Positions 29,403 to 38,940 of a stretch of 64,000 bases of DNA are shown here, piece after piece. The translations under genes and the position numbers were made by a program. The stretch is from Cytidiella melzeri (taxonomy: Eukaryota > Basidiomycota > Agaricomycetes > Polyporales > Irpicaceae): positions 124,001 through 188,000 of the forward strand of contig JABYQR010000001.1 in NCBI GenBank assembly GCA_022592445.1, read 5' to 3'. Below the pieces are notes generated by a model. It searched no databases, had not been told where the DNA came from, and saw nothing but the letters and a program-made list of their open reading frames with translations. Each line of letters starts with the position of its first letter. Position 1 is the first letter of the stretch.

Positions 29403-29908
29403 ATGGCAGACATCGCGACAGCCTCGGAAGTCCAAATAAACGTCAAAGGTACCTGCTTTCGATAGTCGCTGAGGGCAAAATCTGACGGTGTATAGGTCCA
29501 AACGAACTCAAACTTTTGATTCCCATCTCCACAGATAAGACGGTACTCGATCTCAAGCAGGCTATTGCAGACAGGTCAGACGTTCCTGCAGACCGCCAAA
29601 GGTTGACCTACTCCGGTGAGTATGTTTAGCAACCTTGGGGCGTGCATAATGTAATTTCTCTTCAGGCCGTGTGCTAAAGGTAAGCCATGGCGGCGGTGAG
29701 TGGGAGACGCCGTTCTGGCTACTGAAGTTGTGTACAGGACGGCGACATACTTGCGGTGTACAACATCCAGCCTTCCCATACCGTTCATATGGTGGCCGTC
29801 ACCGTCGCCACGAGCACCACAAGCAGCACGAGCACCACAACCACCACAACCTCCACATCCACAACCACCAATGCCGGTACCAACACCACCACCTGCTGCA
29901 TTTTTTAA
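29403..29908 (+). pseudogene. Truncated duplicate of the Dsk2 ubiquitin-like domain
   Basis: Exons 29403-29448, 29496-29615, 29666-29679 and 29738-29908 give a UBL that differs from Dsk2 at 17 of the first 79 residues by my count, with the same intron positions including the 14-nt exon. After PSHTVHMV the frame turns into a Thr/Ser run and stops at 29906-29908 with CCIF. The next frame over reads as an Ala/Pro/Gln-rich linker like that of Dsk2, which suggests a frameshift. STI1 and UBA parts are absent. It could be a decayed half-copy or a small expressed UBL protein. The CCIF end resembles a CaaX prenylation site, as in membrane-anchored ubiquitin-fold proteins, but this may be chance. Confidence 0.65.
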
Positions 29909-30948
29909 ATTCCCGCTTGTATCCACGCATTGTATAGTAGGGACTGCAGAATGTTTCATCAGTTGTATTCACTGCATTTCTACTCATTTTACTTGCCTTG
30001 GGATTGGAAAGGATATTGCCATAGCCTCGGGCCGTGAAAGGTATGGCTTGAGCGACGTGAATGAAGACAGCGGATGCTTTTTGTCGTTCCACTCTGTGTA
30101 TACCGACTTGATGATCTTGTTACAAGATACAAAATTGAGCACGATGAAAGTGGAATGGATCTGGGGGCAGTGAGTGACAGGAGTTTCTTCTGGACCGAAA
30201 CAGTCCCCTAGCTTGGATTCCGGCTATTTTTACGTCGTTCAAGGCGAGTACGCTCTTTTGCACGCAGAACGCATTATTCTGTGCGATGAGGTTTCCAGTC
30301 TTGATATCGACAGCGCAAAAACAAGGGAAAGGGCGAGAAAGACGGGGGCGCAACAGGCCCTGTGGTTTGGATAAGGAAATGAGGTCTATGCGTAACGTTC
30401 TCTGTATGTGTGTGGCCAGAGTTAGCACAATGGCTGGTATGCAAGGTGGACAGCAAGCCTGTCATGGTGGTTGGATTGAGACGTGGAGCAAGTCATCCCG
30501 CGATTGGCTCGCTTCGAGAATAATCAAGCGCTCAGCGGCATCGCATTACACGGTTGGGGTGACTGATCGCGATGACTTAGTACTGCCACTGCAGCCTGAT
30601 AATACTATCATGGAACCACCTTTGCAAATGTATTCGCACCAAGTGGTTCATTAAATGTCTGGTTGCGTAAATATAACCCCAAAAATTACAATATTTGACT
30701 GGTACATAGAGCAGTATCTCATCTATGATTTCCGGAGGTTTTCAAATTGAGACTGCATCTTGTACAACGAGCGGAATGTTGCCGACAACGAGAGTCAAGT
30801 TTTGCAACAGTGTACCCTCTATTTGTCACAGATTGATCAGATGGTCACAGTGGTGTTGCTTGGTTTATGGTGAAGCGCCCCCCTAAGGGCTGTCACGCTG
30901 CTTCCCCCCTTTGTCACGCGAACTCGCGATCATCCTATCCCAAGTGAA
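29909..30948. other. Intergenic, about 1.0 kb before the retroelement island
   Basis: No family motif was seen in any frame. It ends at the ATGGT target sequence of the copia element. Confidence 0.5.
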
Positions 30949-30953
30949 ATGGT
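30949..30953. repeat. Target-site duplication, left copy
   Basis: ATGGT immediately precedes the 5' LTR and matches the five bases after the 3' LTR. Confidence 0.9.
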
Positions 30954-31123
30954 TGTTCGACTATAATACTTAGACGCGCAACGTACTAGCGCCGTAGTTA
31001 CCGTATATAAGACTTACTCCGGTCAATGCAACGTAACGCACTTTTGATCCCCAACTCCCACTGTGTGATCCCTCTCAGACTTGCTCTCTCAACACTCTCC
31101 ACTACTTTCATAGCCTTCTAACA
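30954..31123 (+). repeat. 5' LTR of the copia element
   Basis: Begins TGTTCGACTA and ends TTCTAACA. It contains a TATA-like GTATATAAG about 50 bases in, and should drive element transcription. Confidence 0.93.
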
Positions 31124-31138
31124 GGTTATGAGCCCCGG
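31124..31138 (+). other. Primer-binding site matching the initiator tRNA-Met anticodon arm
   Basis: GGTTATGAGCCCCGG starts directly after the 5' LTR. Its first 12 bases are complementary to the conserved anticodon stem-loop of initiator tRNA-Met (GGGCTCATAACC), the half-tRNA priming site known from Drosophila copia, rather than the tRNA 3' end. Confidence 0.8.
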
Positions 31139-31218
31139 ATAAGCTCACTACCTCACTCATATTACTATCTGCACTCACTCTCTGCCCGCTGGTGGTTAAT
31201 CCGCCGCGTGCCCACTAG

Positions 31219-31587
31219 TTGATGAGCTCTGATCCTACTGATCAGCCTCAACCTCGTCGTTCTACGCGCGAACGAAAACAAACCGACTTTCTCCGAGGCA
31301 CTATCCCTCGTACAACTCGCAGGAGACGTACCCCGGTCTTCACTCCTACTCCTACTCCTCCTCCTGCTCCTACCCCTCTTCAACAACCAACAATGTCTTC
31401 CGCTTCTCGCGCTGTTACCCCAGGGCCTGCACCTTCCGACGACGCTCCCAACGTCGCTTCTACCTCTGCCGTCGTCGACCATCCCACTGCCCGCAACACG
31501 GCATCACGTCGAGTCTCAGCTCCTCCCTCTGATCGCCGTCGCACTCCTTTCGACACACGACGACTTCGCCCGTCGTCACACCACTAA
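31219..31587 (+). other. Open frame at the start of the copia gag region
   Basis: Begins MSSDPTDQPQPRRSTRERKQ and is rich in Arg, Pro and Thr. It stops just where the main gag frame (shifted by one base) becomes clearly coding. It may be the N-terminal part of gag separated by a frameshift, or an untranslated leader that happens to be open. Confidence 0.4.
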
Positions 31588-31591
31588 GCCA

Positions 31592-34500
31592 TTGTCGGAC
31601 GATAGTGACGATCCTATGGACGACGACGAGGCGCACGAAAGGCGAAGGGGCAAACTGCCCAGAGCCCGTCGTGCACCGTCCCCCTCGCCATCTGGCCCCA
31701 CTGACTCCGCGCGAGCGGTGTCCTCCCTCCTTTCCGTGCCTCCAAAGCACAACGTGGAGTATACTATGTCGCTTAGCGACGTCCACAAAGCCTTCGCAGA
31801 CGTTGGCAAACTCACAGGTCCTGATACCTGGCCGATGTGGAAGTTCCGCGTCGATACTGCGATGTCGACCATCGTCGACTTCTACAGCTACAGGGGTGGT
31901 CTTACCATTCCTCAAGAGGTCCAACGGGCCGTCTTCAACGTCCTGGCCGGACACATCGCAGACTCTGTGATGGCGAACTATCTCAACAAGACCGCGCCGC
32001 ACAGACTCATGGAGAAACTCTCCGAACGGTTCGAGCCGACTTCCACTATGTCGGACGCGAACGAAATCTTCCAACTTTTCTCCCTCCGCCGTCCTGTCCA
32101 CGAAATGGACAAACTACTCGACGACGCGCACAACTTGTACTCGAAGATTCTGTCCAAGGGTATCGAATTCCCCCAACACATCTTCTACTCCGCCCTCGTC
32201 GGCATCATTCCCCCCGCCTATGCGCATACTCGCGCTAGCTACGAGGCTGGCGTGCGTTCCCGTACTCCCGCGGGCGAGAAGTACGACTACAATCCCATTT
32301 CTCTGAGCGTCGAGCTCCGCCGCGACTTTCATAGTTGGCGACTCGCTCATCCACTTGACCGCTCTCGGTCCAAGGGTTCGTCAACCCTTGTTCCTCGCGA
32401 TAGGCCCGCTGGTGGTTCATCCGCCGCGTCGCCAGCAGTCGACAAACGTGTCGAACGTCCGGCGAAAGCCACTTCCTCCGCTCGTGCGGCCGCCGCTCCT
32501 TACTCGAAGGAGAAGTCCGTTCGTGACACTTCGAAGATGAAGTGTTACAACTGCAACGAGACAGGCCACACGACACCTACTTGCCCTTCGCCCTGGACAG
32601 AGAAGTCCAAGGAGGCGATGAAGAGGAAGGGTATCACCCGGAAGTCTGTTGCTGCTGGTGCCAAGGGCAAAGCTGCCACTGCCGCCGCTGCTGTTGCTAC
32701 TCCCGCTGTTGCTGGTCCGTCGACAACTACTCCTCGTCGCAACCAGAGCGCGTGGGTGTCGGCTCTCTCTGAGTCCGACGTCACTATGCACGTAAGTACT
32801 TCACTTACTACTACCACTTTTCATACTCTGCTTCCGCTGTATGCGACTTCGTCAACAGACGAGTCGGTACATATTCTTGATACTGGCACGACTATACACT
32901 GTACGCCGTATTGAGACTTACTTTTCAATGTCAACTCCGTACCAACTATCGTACTGACTGTTGCCAACTCAGAACAACTAGTTTTGAAACTCGCTGGTGA
33001 CATGGTACTCGAGGTGGAACAGGAAAGTGGTAAGCTTACTGAACTCCTGCTAAAGAACGTCTACTTCAACTCAACTCTACCTTTTACTTTAATCAGCGTT
33101 GGAAAATTGGACTCTGATTATCGTTTTACTTTTTATCACAATCTTTGTACTATATACGACTCGAACTCGACTTGTGTGGCTGTTGTTAGAAAATCAAATG
33201 ATTTATACACGCTATCATCAACTCGAGTGACTTCTTTAGCAAGCGTGCATAGAACTGGCATTACTTTACTTGAACTACATAAAAAACTCGGTCATCTCAG
33301 TTACTTCATGATCAAGAAACTACTTCAAACTTCGTCAATCATCACTGATCATATAACTGACCATACTGAAACTCCGTGCGAGGATTGTTTACTTAACAAT
33401 ATCCATCGCAATACTGTACCCAAACTTCGTTCTTCATCATTAGCTGAAGCTTTCGGAGATCACTTTCATATCGACATCTTTGGGCCTCTACCCACAGCGT
33501 CGATTACTGGTAAACACAAATACTGGTTGACTATCGTTGACGATGCTACTAGATGGTTAGTACTTGCACCACTAGTTACTAAAGATGACGCCTATACTCA
33601 ATGGGTCATTTTCTCTACTGAACTTTTGACGCAATATGGTATTCGTGTCAAGATACTTCAAGCCAATAACGACGGTGTCTTTACCAGTAAAGCTATGACT
33701 GCTTACTTGAAAACTCAAGGAACTATACTACGTCTTACTGTACATGATACTCCTCAGCAAAACGGTGTTGCTGAGCGTGTACATCAAACTATTATGAACT
33801 TGATTCGAGTAAACCTGCATACTGCATCTTTACCAAATCGACTATGGTGGTACGCTGCATTATACGCGATGTATGTGTACAATTGTTCTCCTCGTACTAT
33901 ACTTAACTACAAAACTCCTTACTTTAAGCAATATGGCACAGACGCTAACCTTGATGGACTTCAAGTCTTCGGTCAGCCGTGCATTGTATACGACGAATAT
34001 CGCACAAATAAACTAGCATCTAAGGGTAAAAGGGGAGTCTGGATAGGCTTCGCTGAACACTCTAAAGGTCACTACGTTTACTTCGGACAACGTGTCGGAG
34101 TTGAACATAACTTGCAATTCGTTGACTCTACGATACGAATTGAAGGGGAGAAAGAACCAAATGTCGAAAAACTTACTACTGAAAAACAACTTAAACTTGA
34201 GGACAACCCTCACATAGAACCAATGGAAATCGACGAGCCTGACCCTACTGGTCCAAGGCGTTCCAACAGAACTCCTCAACTATCGCGTAAAGCTCGTGGA
34301 CTAAACTACGACGAAGTAGACACTAACATTGCTTTCTACTTAACTGAGTTTAACGCTTACTATGCTGAGGACGTCGGTGACCCTGTCACTTTCAAAGACG
34401 TACTTAATCACCCTCTCAAAGACGATTGGTTTAAGTCTATGAAACTTGAGGTTGATACACTAGAACAACTCGGCACTTGGGAGTACTGTATCCCACCGCC

Positions 34501-35959
34501 AAATGCCAATATTACTGGTTCTCGCTTCGTCTACAAGACTAAGTATGAACATGGCAAAGTTACTAAACTCAAGTCAAGACTTGTTGCGCAAGGATACTCT
34601 CAGCGCGATGGTATTGATTACTATGCAAACGACTTGTTCGCTCCAGTCGCGCGCATGAGTTCTATGCGACTCATACTTACACTTGCGGCTTCACTGCACT
34701 TCGAGATTAACCAACTCGATGTTAAGTCCGCTTACTTATACGGTAAAATTAACGATGATGAAGATCTTTATCTTCGTCCGCCGCCAGGCGACTTACTGCC
34801 CAACTTGCCTAAGGGCTGGGTACTCAAACTACGCAAAACTATCTATGGCCTTAAACAAGCCGGACGTCGCTGGTACAAGGTACTATGCGATATACTTTTT
34901 CAACTTGGACTCAAGCGTTCAGACTACGATAACGCTGTCTTCTACCTTTACAGGGGAGAAAAACTAATACTTATACTCGCTGTTCATGTCGACGATATTA
35001 CTCTCTGTACTATCACTTCTGTCGTCGCTGAACAATTTGAGATAGCACTTAGACAACATGTCGAGGTAACAAACGGTGGCACTATCCACTGGATGCTTGG
35101 CATGGAAATCGATTACGACAAAGCCTCTGGTGTTATCAAGCTTCGTCAACGCGATTATATCCAAACTATACTTAAACGAAACAACTTTGACCACGATCAT
35201 ACACGCCGTACGCCTATGATACACGAGCACAACTTAGCCCCCCGTGACTCGAAAGAACCTCGTCAGGACGCTGACGCTATTAAACAATACATGTCTCTAG
35301 TCGGTGGTTTACGATACGTCGCTGACTGTACTCGACCAGACGTTGCATACTGCACTGGTCAACTTGCACGATACTTAGCTGACCCTTCTAAGGAACACTT
35401 CGCTGCAGCTAAACAGTGTTACCTATACTTGAAGGGAACGTGCGATTACTGGCTTGTCCTAGGAAACCAAGCAACTACTACTAATACTTCACTTGTCGGA
35501 TACGCTGATTCTGACGGTATGACTACATACGGCAATAAACCAATAATGGGCTACACATTCACATACAACGACTCGCTTATCTCTTGGTCAAGTAAGCGCG
35601 GTTCACTAGTAACACTATCGGTCACCGAAGCCGAATTATATGCCTTAGCGCATGCGTCAACTGAGGCTATATATCTAAAAGCACTCATTGACGAACTACT
35701 TAACTGTACTATGGATCCTGTCAAAATGTATACTGACAGTGCATCAACTATTGCTATTGTTAGCTCACCTGACGAGCAACATTCGCAACGAACTAAACAC
35801 TTCGAAATTCGTAAGAATTTCATCAGCGATCGTGTACTCAAGAAGTATATAACTATGCATCACATATCTTCTAACGATCAACGTGCTGATACACTTACTA
35901 AAGCACTACCTCTCGAAAAACTCAAGCACTTCAATGAACTACTTCATATTCGTGCTTGA
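31592..35959 (+). pseudogene. copia gag-pol polyprotein with one in-frame TGA
   Basis: One frame is open from about 31592 except for TGA at 32912-32914. Gag carries a CCHC knuckle (CYNCNETGHTTPTC). The aspartic protease motif ILDTGTT lies just before the stop, which falls in TPY*DLLFN, where relatives have Arg. Pol continues with the integrase zinc finger (HKKLGHLSYFMIKKLL, then CEDC), the DDE core (DIFGPLPTA; QANNDGVF, where the second catalytic Asp is expected but Asn is present; QQNGVAER), reverse transcriptase (NQLDVKSAYLYGKI and AVHVDDI) and RNase H. The first in-frame ATG is at 31616. A readthrough stop between gag and pol is possible, but it would cut the protease, so a disabling change is more likely. 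Confidence 0.88.
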
Positions 35960-35966
35960 AGGGGAG
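35958..35966 (+). other. Polypurine tract of the copia element
   Basis: GAAGGGGAG directly abuts the 3' LTR, the expected plus-strand primer position. Confidence 0.8.
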
Positions 35967-36136
35967 TGTTCGACTATAATACTTAGACGCGCAACGTACT
36001 AGCGCCGTAGTTACCGTATATAAGACTTACTCCGGTCAATGCAACGTAACGCACTTTTGATCCCCAACTCCCACTGTGTGATCCCTCTCAGACTTGCTCT
36101 CTCAACACTCTCCACTACTTTCATAGCCTTCTAACA
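35967..36136 (+). repeat. 3' LTR of the copia element
   Basis: 170 bp, with no difference from the 5' LTR found by eye. Followed by the ATGGT target duplication. Confidence 0.93.
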
Positions 36137-36141
36137 ATGGT
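36137..36141. repeat. Target-site duplication, right copy
   Basis: ATGGT, identical to the five bases before the 5' LTR. Confidence 0.9.
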
Positions 36142-37070
36142 TGCCTCAATGATATATCAAAGCTTGTGAAAGTATAGTGGCTCTGTCTAAAAGCAATCTC
36201 CAAATCAAGAGTCAACCACTTGCTAGGATCTATGGGATCTCCCAAGATACAGCCAGATACAGGCCCAGAAGATGGCCAAAAACACACCGGTAACTCTCGG
36301 TAGCTCGCACTCCTCCCTCAATAATCAATAAGAGTACATCAATTTGCTGAATGTGAGCATCACTACAGACTACAGAGTTTACTGGTACACAAATTGAGGT
36401 GTGAGAGAGGCGAGAACCTGATTTGCAACAGCATACCCGTTTGCAAAAGGGGTTCTACAACAGTAAACCATCAGGTAAGCTCGCTGTCCGTCTTGCGCAC
36501 CATGTACTCTTGTGCCAACTGGCAATCAGCGAGACTCAGGTCCTTAAGCGATCCGTTACAGCTTTCACCCAAAATTACAACCAAGTCGCCAAGAATGGGA
36601 TGTGTGAAAACTGCTTGGCCAAAGGCCTACCAAGTGTGAAAGCAGGATATGGAAAGATCCTCAAAAACATGCACGCTTACTTCGGATAGAAAATGCCGCA
36701 AGAAGATGACTCGGAGCTTGTTGAGTAAGGGGATGGCTTGCTGAAATGCAGAGTACGGGGCTGTTCTGGGGCAGTTGAATCTCCTGTTCCAAAAGAAATG
36801 GTTTCTCTCGTGGTCAGTTCTCCTTTGTTATGAGACCTGTCAGTGACAATCATTAATGGTATGAACAGAATGAAACACTGGTATTTCTTTTCAACAACAT
36901 GGCAATGTTTATTGCTTCATCCAGTAAGCACCCATTATTTCCAGTTGTGTCAGTCAAGCTGTAACAGTCAGGTTACTACTCACCAGGTAACTTGAAGTTG
37001 ATAAACTTAGGAAGATTGAGTGAGATAGAGTGTAAGAGATGTAGTGAGCAATGTACTGTGAGGTATGTTA
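36142..37070. other. Unassigned DNA between the copia element and a solo LTR
   Basis: A small frame at 36423-36689 (+) contains NGMCENCLAKGLPSVKAGYG, which looks protein-like but matches no family known to me. It may be an old element remnant. Confidence 0.4.
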
Positions 37071-37075
37071 GAAGG

Positions 37076-37246
37076 CTATGCTAGGAGAGTAGAACATTGA
37101 GAGAGTAAGACTGAGAGGGATCACACAGTGGGAGTTGGGGATCAAAGTGAGTTACCTTATTGATCAAGTACAAAGTCTTATATACGGTAGTTACTAGCGC
37201 TCGGATCATCAGTTGATCTGTCGGAGTTTCTAGTTACAGTCAAACA
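37076..37246 (-). repeat. Solo LTR related to the copia element, inverted
   Basis: 171 bp, reading on the minus strand as a diverged copy of the 170-bp LTR (shared blocks include CACAGTGGGAGTTGGGGATC and TATATACGGTAGTTACTAGCGC in part, as read on the plus strand). It is flanked by the 5-bp repeat AGGTA at 37071-37075 and 37247-37251, so it is a separate insertion that lost its body by LTR-LTR recombination. Confidence 0.85.
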
Positions 37247-37512
37247 AGGTACTGAGTAGTCCTAGTTCAACAGAGTGGATAAGACTGAGGGGATATGCCC
37301 TCAGGAGCGCCTCTATATTCACACAAAGGAGAGGACCCCAGGTACTACCCTAAGACCCCTGATACCTACATGAGTAAGCAAAGTAATCTACCTTACTAAG
37401 CATGCCCTATGCCCTAGTGGTGCCACTTCAATAATCAACCAATAGCAATTGTCCCCATGACCTGACTGTCACGAACATGCACACTTTTTCCTTTTCTTTT
37501 CCTTTTCTTTTC

Positions 37513-37642
37513 TGTAACCCTGGCGCGGGTTAGCACAGTGCTCGGAACAGCATATATACTCCGATAAGACTGAGATAATAACATCTCAGTTAAATTGCCT
37601 TTTGGCGTAACGGTTATGACGTCGGAGTTCAGATCGCTTACA
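37513..37642 (+). repeat. 5' LTR of the TRIM
   Basis: Holds TATATA at 37553-37558 and several self-pairing arms: TAACCC/GGGTTA at the left end, CTGAGAT/ATCTCAG at 37570-37589, and ACTCCGA/TCGGAGT enclosing the middle. Confidence 0.85.
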
Positions 37643-37643
37643 C

Positions 37644-37656
37644 TAACTGAGATGTT
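37644..37656 (+). other. Putative self-primer binding site of the TRIM
   Basis: TAACTGAGATGTT lies one base inside the 5' LTR and is the exact reverse complement of AACATCTCAGTTA at 37580-37592, where transcription would be expected to begin (27 bases after the first T of the TATA box). Confidence 0.6.
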
Positions 37657-37814
37657 TCGGGTTGCAGGTCAGGGGTTCAACCCTGGCTGGGGGCAACTTG
37701 CAAGGGGTTACACCCTTGGGGCGGCATATATCACAAATCCCCAATAGACAACCCAGAGCAGCCCTCATACTGTCCGAGAGAAACTCCGGAGGGTGGGATT
37801 AAAGTGTCTATAAC

Positions 37815-37823
37815 GGGGAGGAG
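37815..37823 (+). other. Polypurine tract of the TRIM
   Basis: GGGGAGGAG immediately precedes the second terminal repeat. Confidence 0.75.
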
Positions 37824-37953
37824 TGTAACCCTGGCACGGGTTAGCACAGTGCTCGGAACAGCATATATACTCCGATAAGACTGAGATAATAACATCTCAG
37901 TTAAACTGCCTTTTGGCGTAACGGTTATGACGTCGGAGTTCAGATCGCTTACA
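37824..37953 (+). repeat. 3' LTR of the TRIM
   Basis: 130 bp, differing from the 5' copy at two sites (one CG to CA, one T to C). Confidence 0.85.
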
Positions 37954-37958
37954 TTTTC

Positions 37959-38940
37959 CTTATCTTATCTTATTGATGGCACATGGCTCCTGCATGTGAT
38001 CAAGTATATGTGACAGACTGGTCACATGTTCATAGAAGGTGCTGGAACATTGTGGAACATTGTAGAACATCGCACCATAGCACACCATATGCTTCCATAG
38101 CAGTGTTAGGAGTACAGACCCTGTACCAGGGGTCCTGGTCTGAGATGTATATAAACCCACTCTGTAGCTCCCTAAAGACCTCAGATTCTACCTCCTGGTC
38201 TTTAGGTGACATCCACCTTGTACTAGGTCCATTGCTGTACTAATATAACCTGGTCTTTAGCTTATTGTTAGCTGCTCCCTCATTGTCGTTTCTCCTTCAT
38301 AATCATCATTTCCCTTGTCGTCATTGTCCACGCAAGTTCCCTCGTCGTTCCTCCACCCCCGTCGTCACTTCCTCGCTCTTCATAGAGTTTGGTTGTGTCC
38401 CTGACACTGACCCCATGACGCAGTCCCAAGGCTAGACTTGTCCAGAAGGTTCTAAGAACTATGACATCAACTACTAGAGTGTTCTACACTATGACATCAT
38501 AGTTCCAGCATGTTCCACAAGGTTCCAGAGATCTATCATGTGATACACAAATAAGGAAAGGAGCACATCAGCACATCAGAGACAGAGGGCGCATCAGCAC
38601 ATCAATGGTGGAGTGCGCATAATGGATAAGTGCTTAAGTAAGTACCCATGGGTCCCATCAAGCTCCCATCAATACCGTTGCTTGTTAAGGCAAGTCTTGT
38701 AGAAACATCAAAAATCTGTGACACCTGGTAGCGCTGGCGCGGCTTCCCTCGTTTCATAATGTCAATCAATGGCACCTCATGTGCTTCTTACCTATGTGTG
38801 TTGAGACACCCGGAAACCGCTGGACATGCAACAAGCCCAAATGGGGACTCTTTCTCGTAAACAAGCAGAGCTCCTTGTCACTCAAGAGCTCTTGCAAGAC
38901 ATCTTGAGGATTGCACAAGAGCTGGTTCTACAGCTTGTGT
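37959..38940. other. Unassigned repeat-like DNA
   Basis: Contains a TATA-like GTATATAAACCC near 38147, the word CTATGACATCA in several near-copies around 38460-38510, and a TGGTAGCGC sequence at 38726 resembling a tRNA-iMet 3'-end primer site preceded by TGTGACACC. These suggest an old LTR, but no matching second LTR was found. Confidence 0.35.

Larger units (their letters stand above)
30954..36136 (+). mobile_element. Ty1/copia LTR retrotransposon
   Basis: 5.2-kb element with 170-bp LTRs that look identical by eye (30954-31123 and 35967-36136), TG...CA ends, primer-binding site and polypurine tract in the right places, and a 5-bp target duplication ATGGT at 30949-30953 and 36137-36141. The pol order integrase, reverse transcriptase, RNase H marks it as Ty1/copia. 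Identical LTRs imply a recent insertion. However, the gag-pol frame has an in-frame TGA inside the protease and one integrase catalytic residue is altered, so this copy is probably not autonomous. Confidence 0.95.
37513..37953 (+). mobile_element. TRIM (terminal-repeat retrotransposon in miniature), 441 bp
   Basis: Two 130-bp direct repeats with two mismatches bound a 181-bp non-coding core. Each repeat begins TGTAACCC and ends CGCTTACA (TG...CA, with inverted TGTAA/TTACA tips). A purine tract GGGGAGGAG directly abuts the second repeat. The element is flanked by TTTTC at 37508-37512 and 37954-37958, although the site is CT-rich so the duplication is weaker evidence than usual. Size, termini, polypurine tract and lack of coding frames fit a TRIM mobilised in trans. 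The likely primer site just inside the first repeat pairs with the repeat itself rather than with a recognised tRNA. Strand is set by the position of the polypurine tract. Confidence 0.85.

Noticed and set aside
29700..29990. Proline-rich frame as the true C-terminus of the UBL duplicate
   Set aside because: It is out of frame with the UBL exon. No splice pair joins the two, so it was treated as evidence of a frameshift.
37600..37700. tRNA gene or tRNA-derived SINE (B-box-like GGTTCAACCC near 37674)
   Set aside because: No cloverleaf could be built. The direct terminal repeats, TG...CA ends and polypurine tract explain the region better as an LTR element.
38000..38250. Solo LTR at the TATA-like sequence
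   Set aside because: No target duplication or matching copy found, and borders could not be set.
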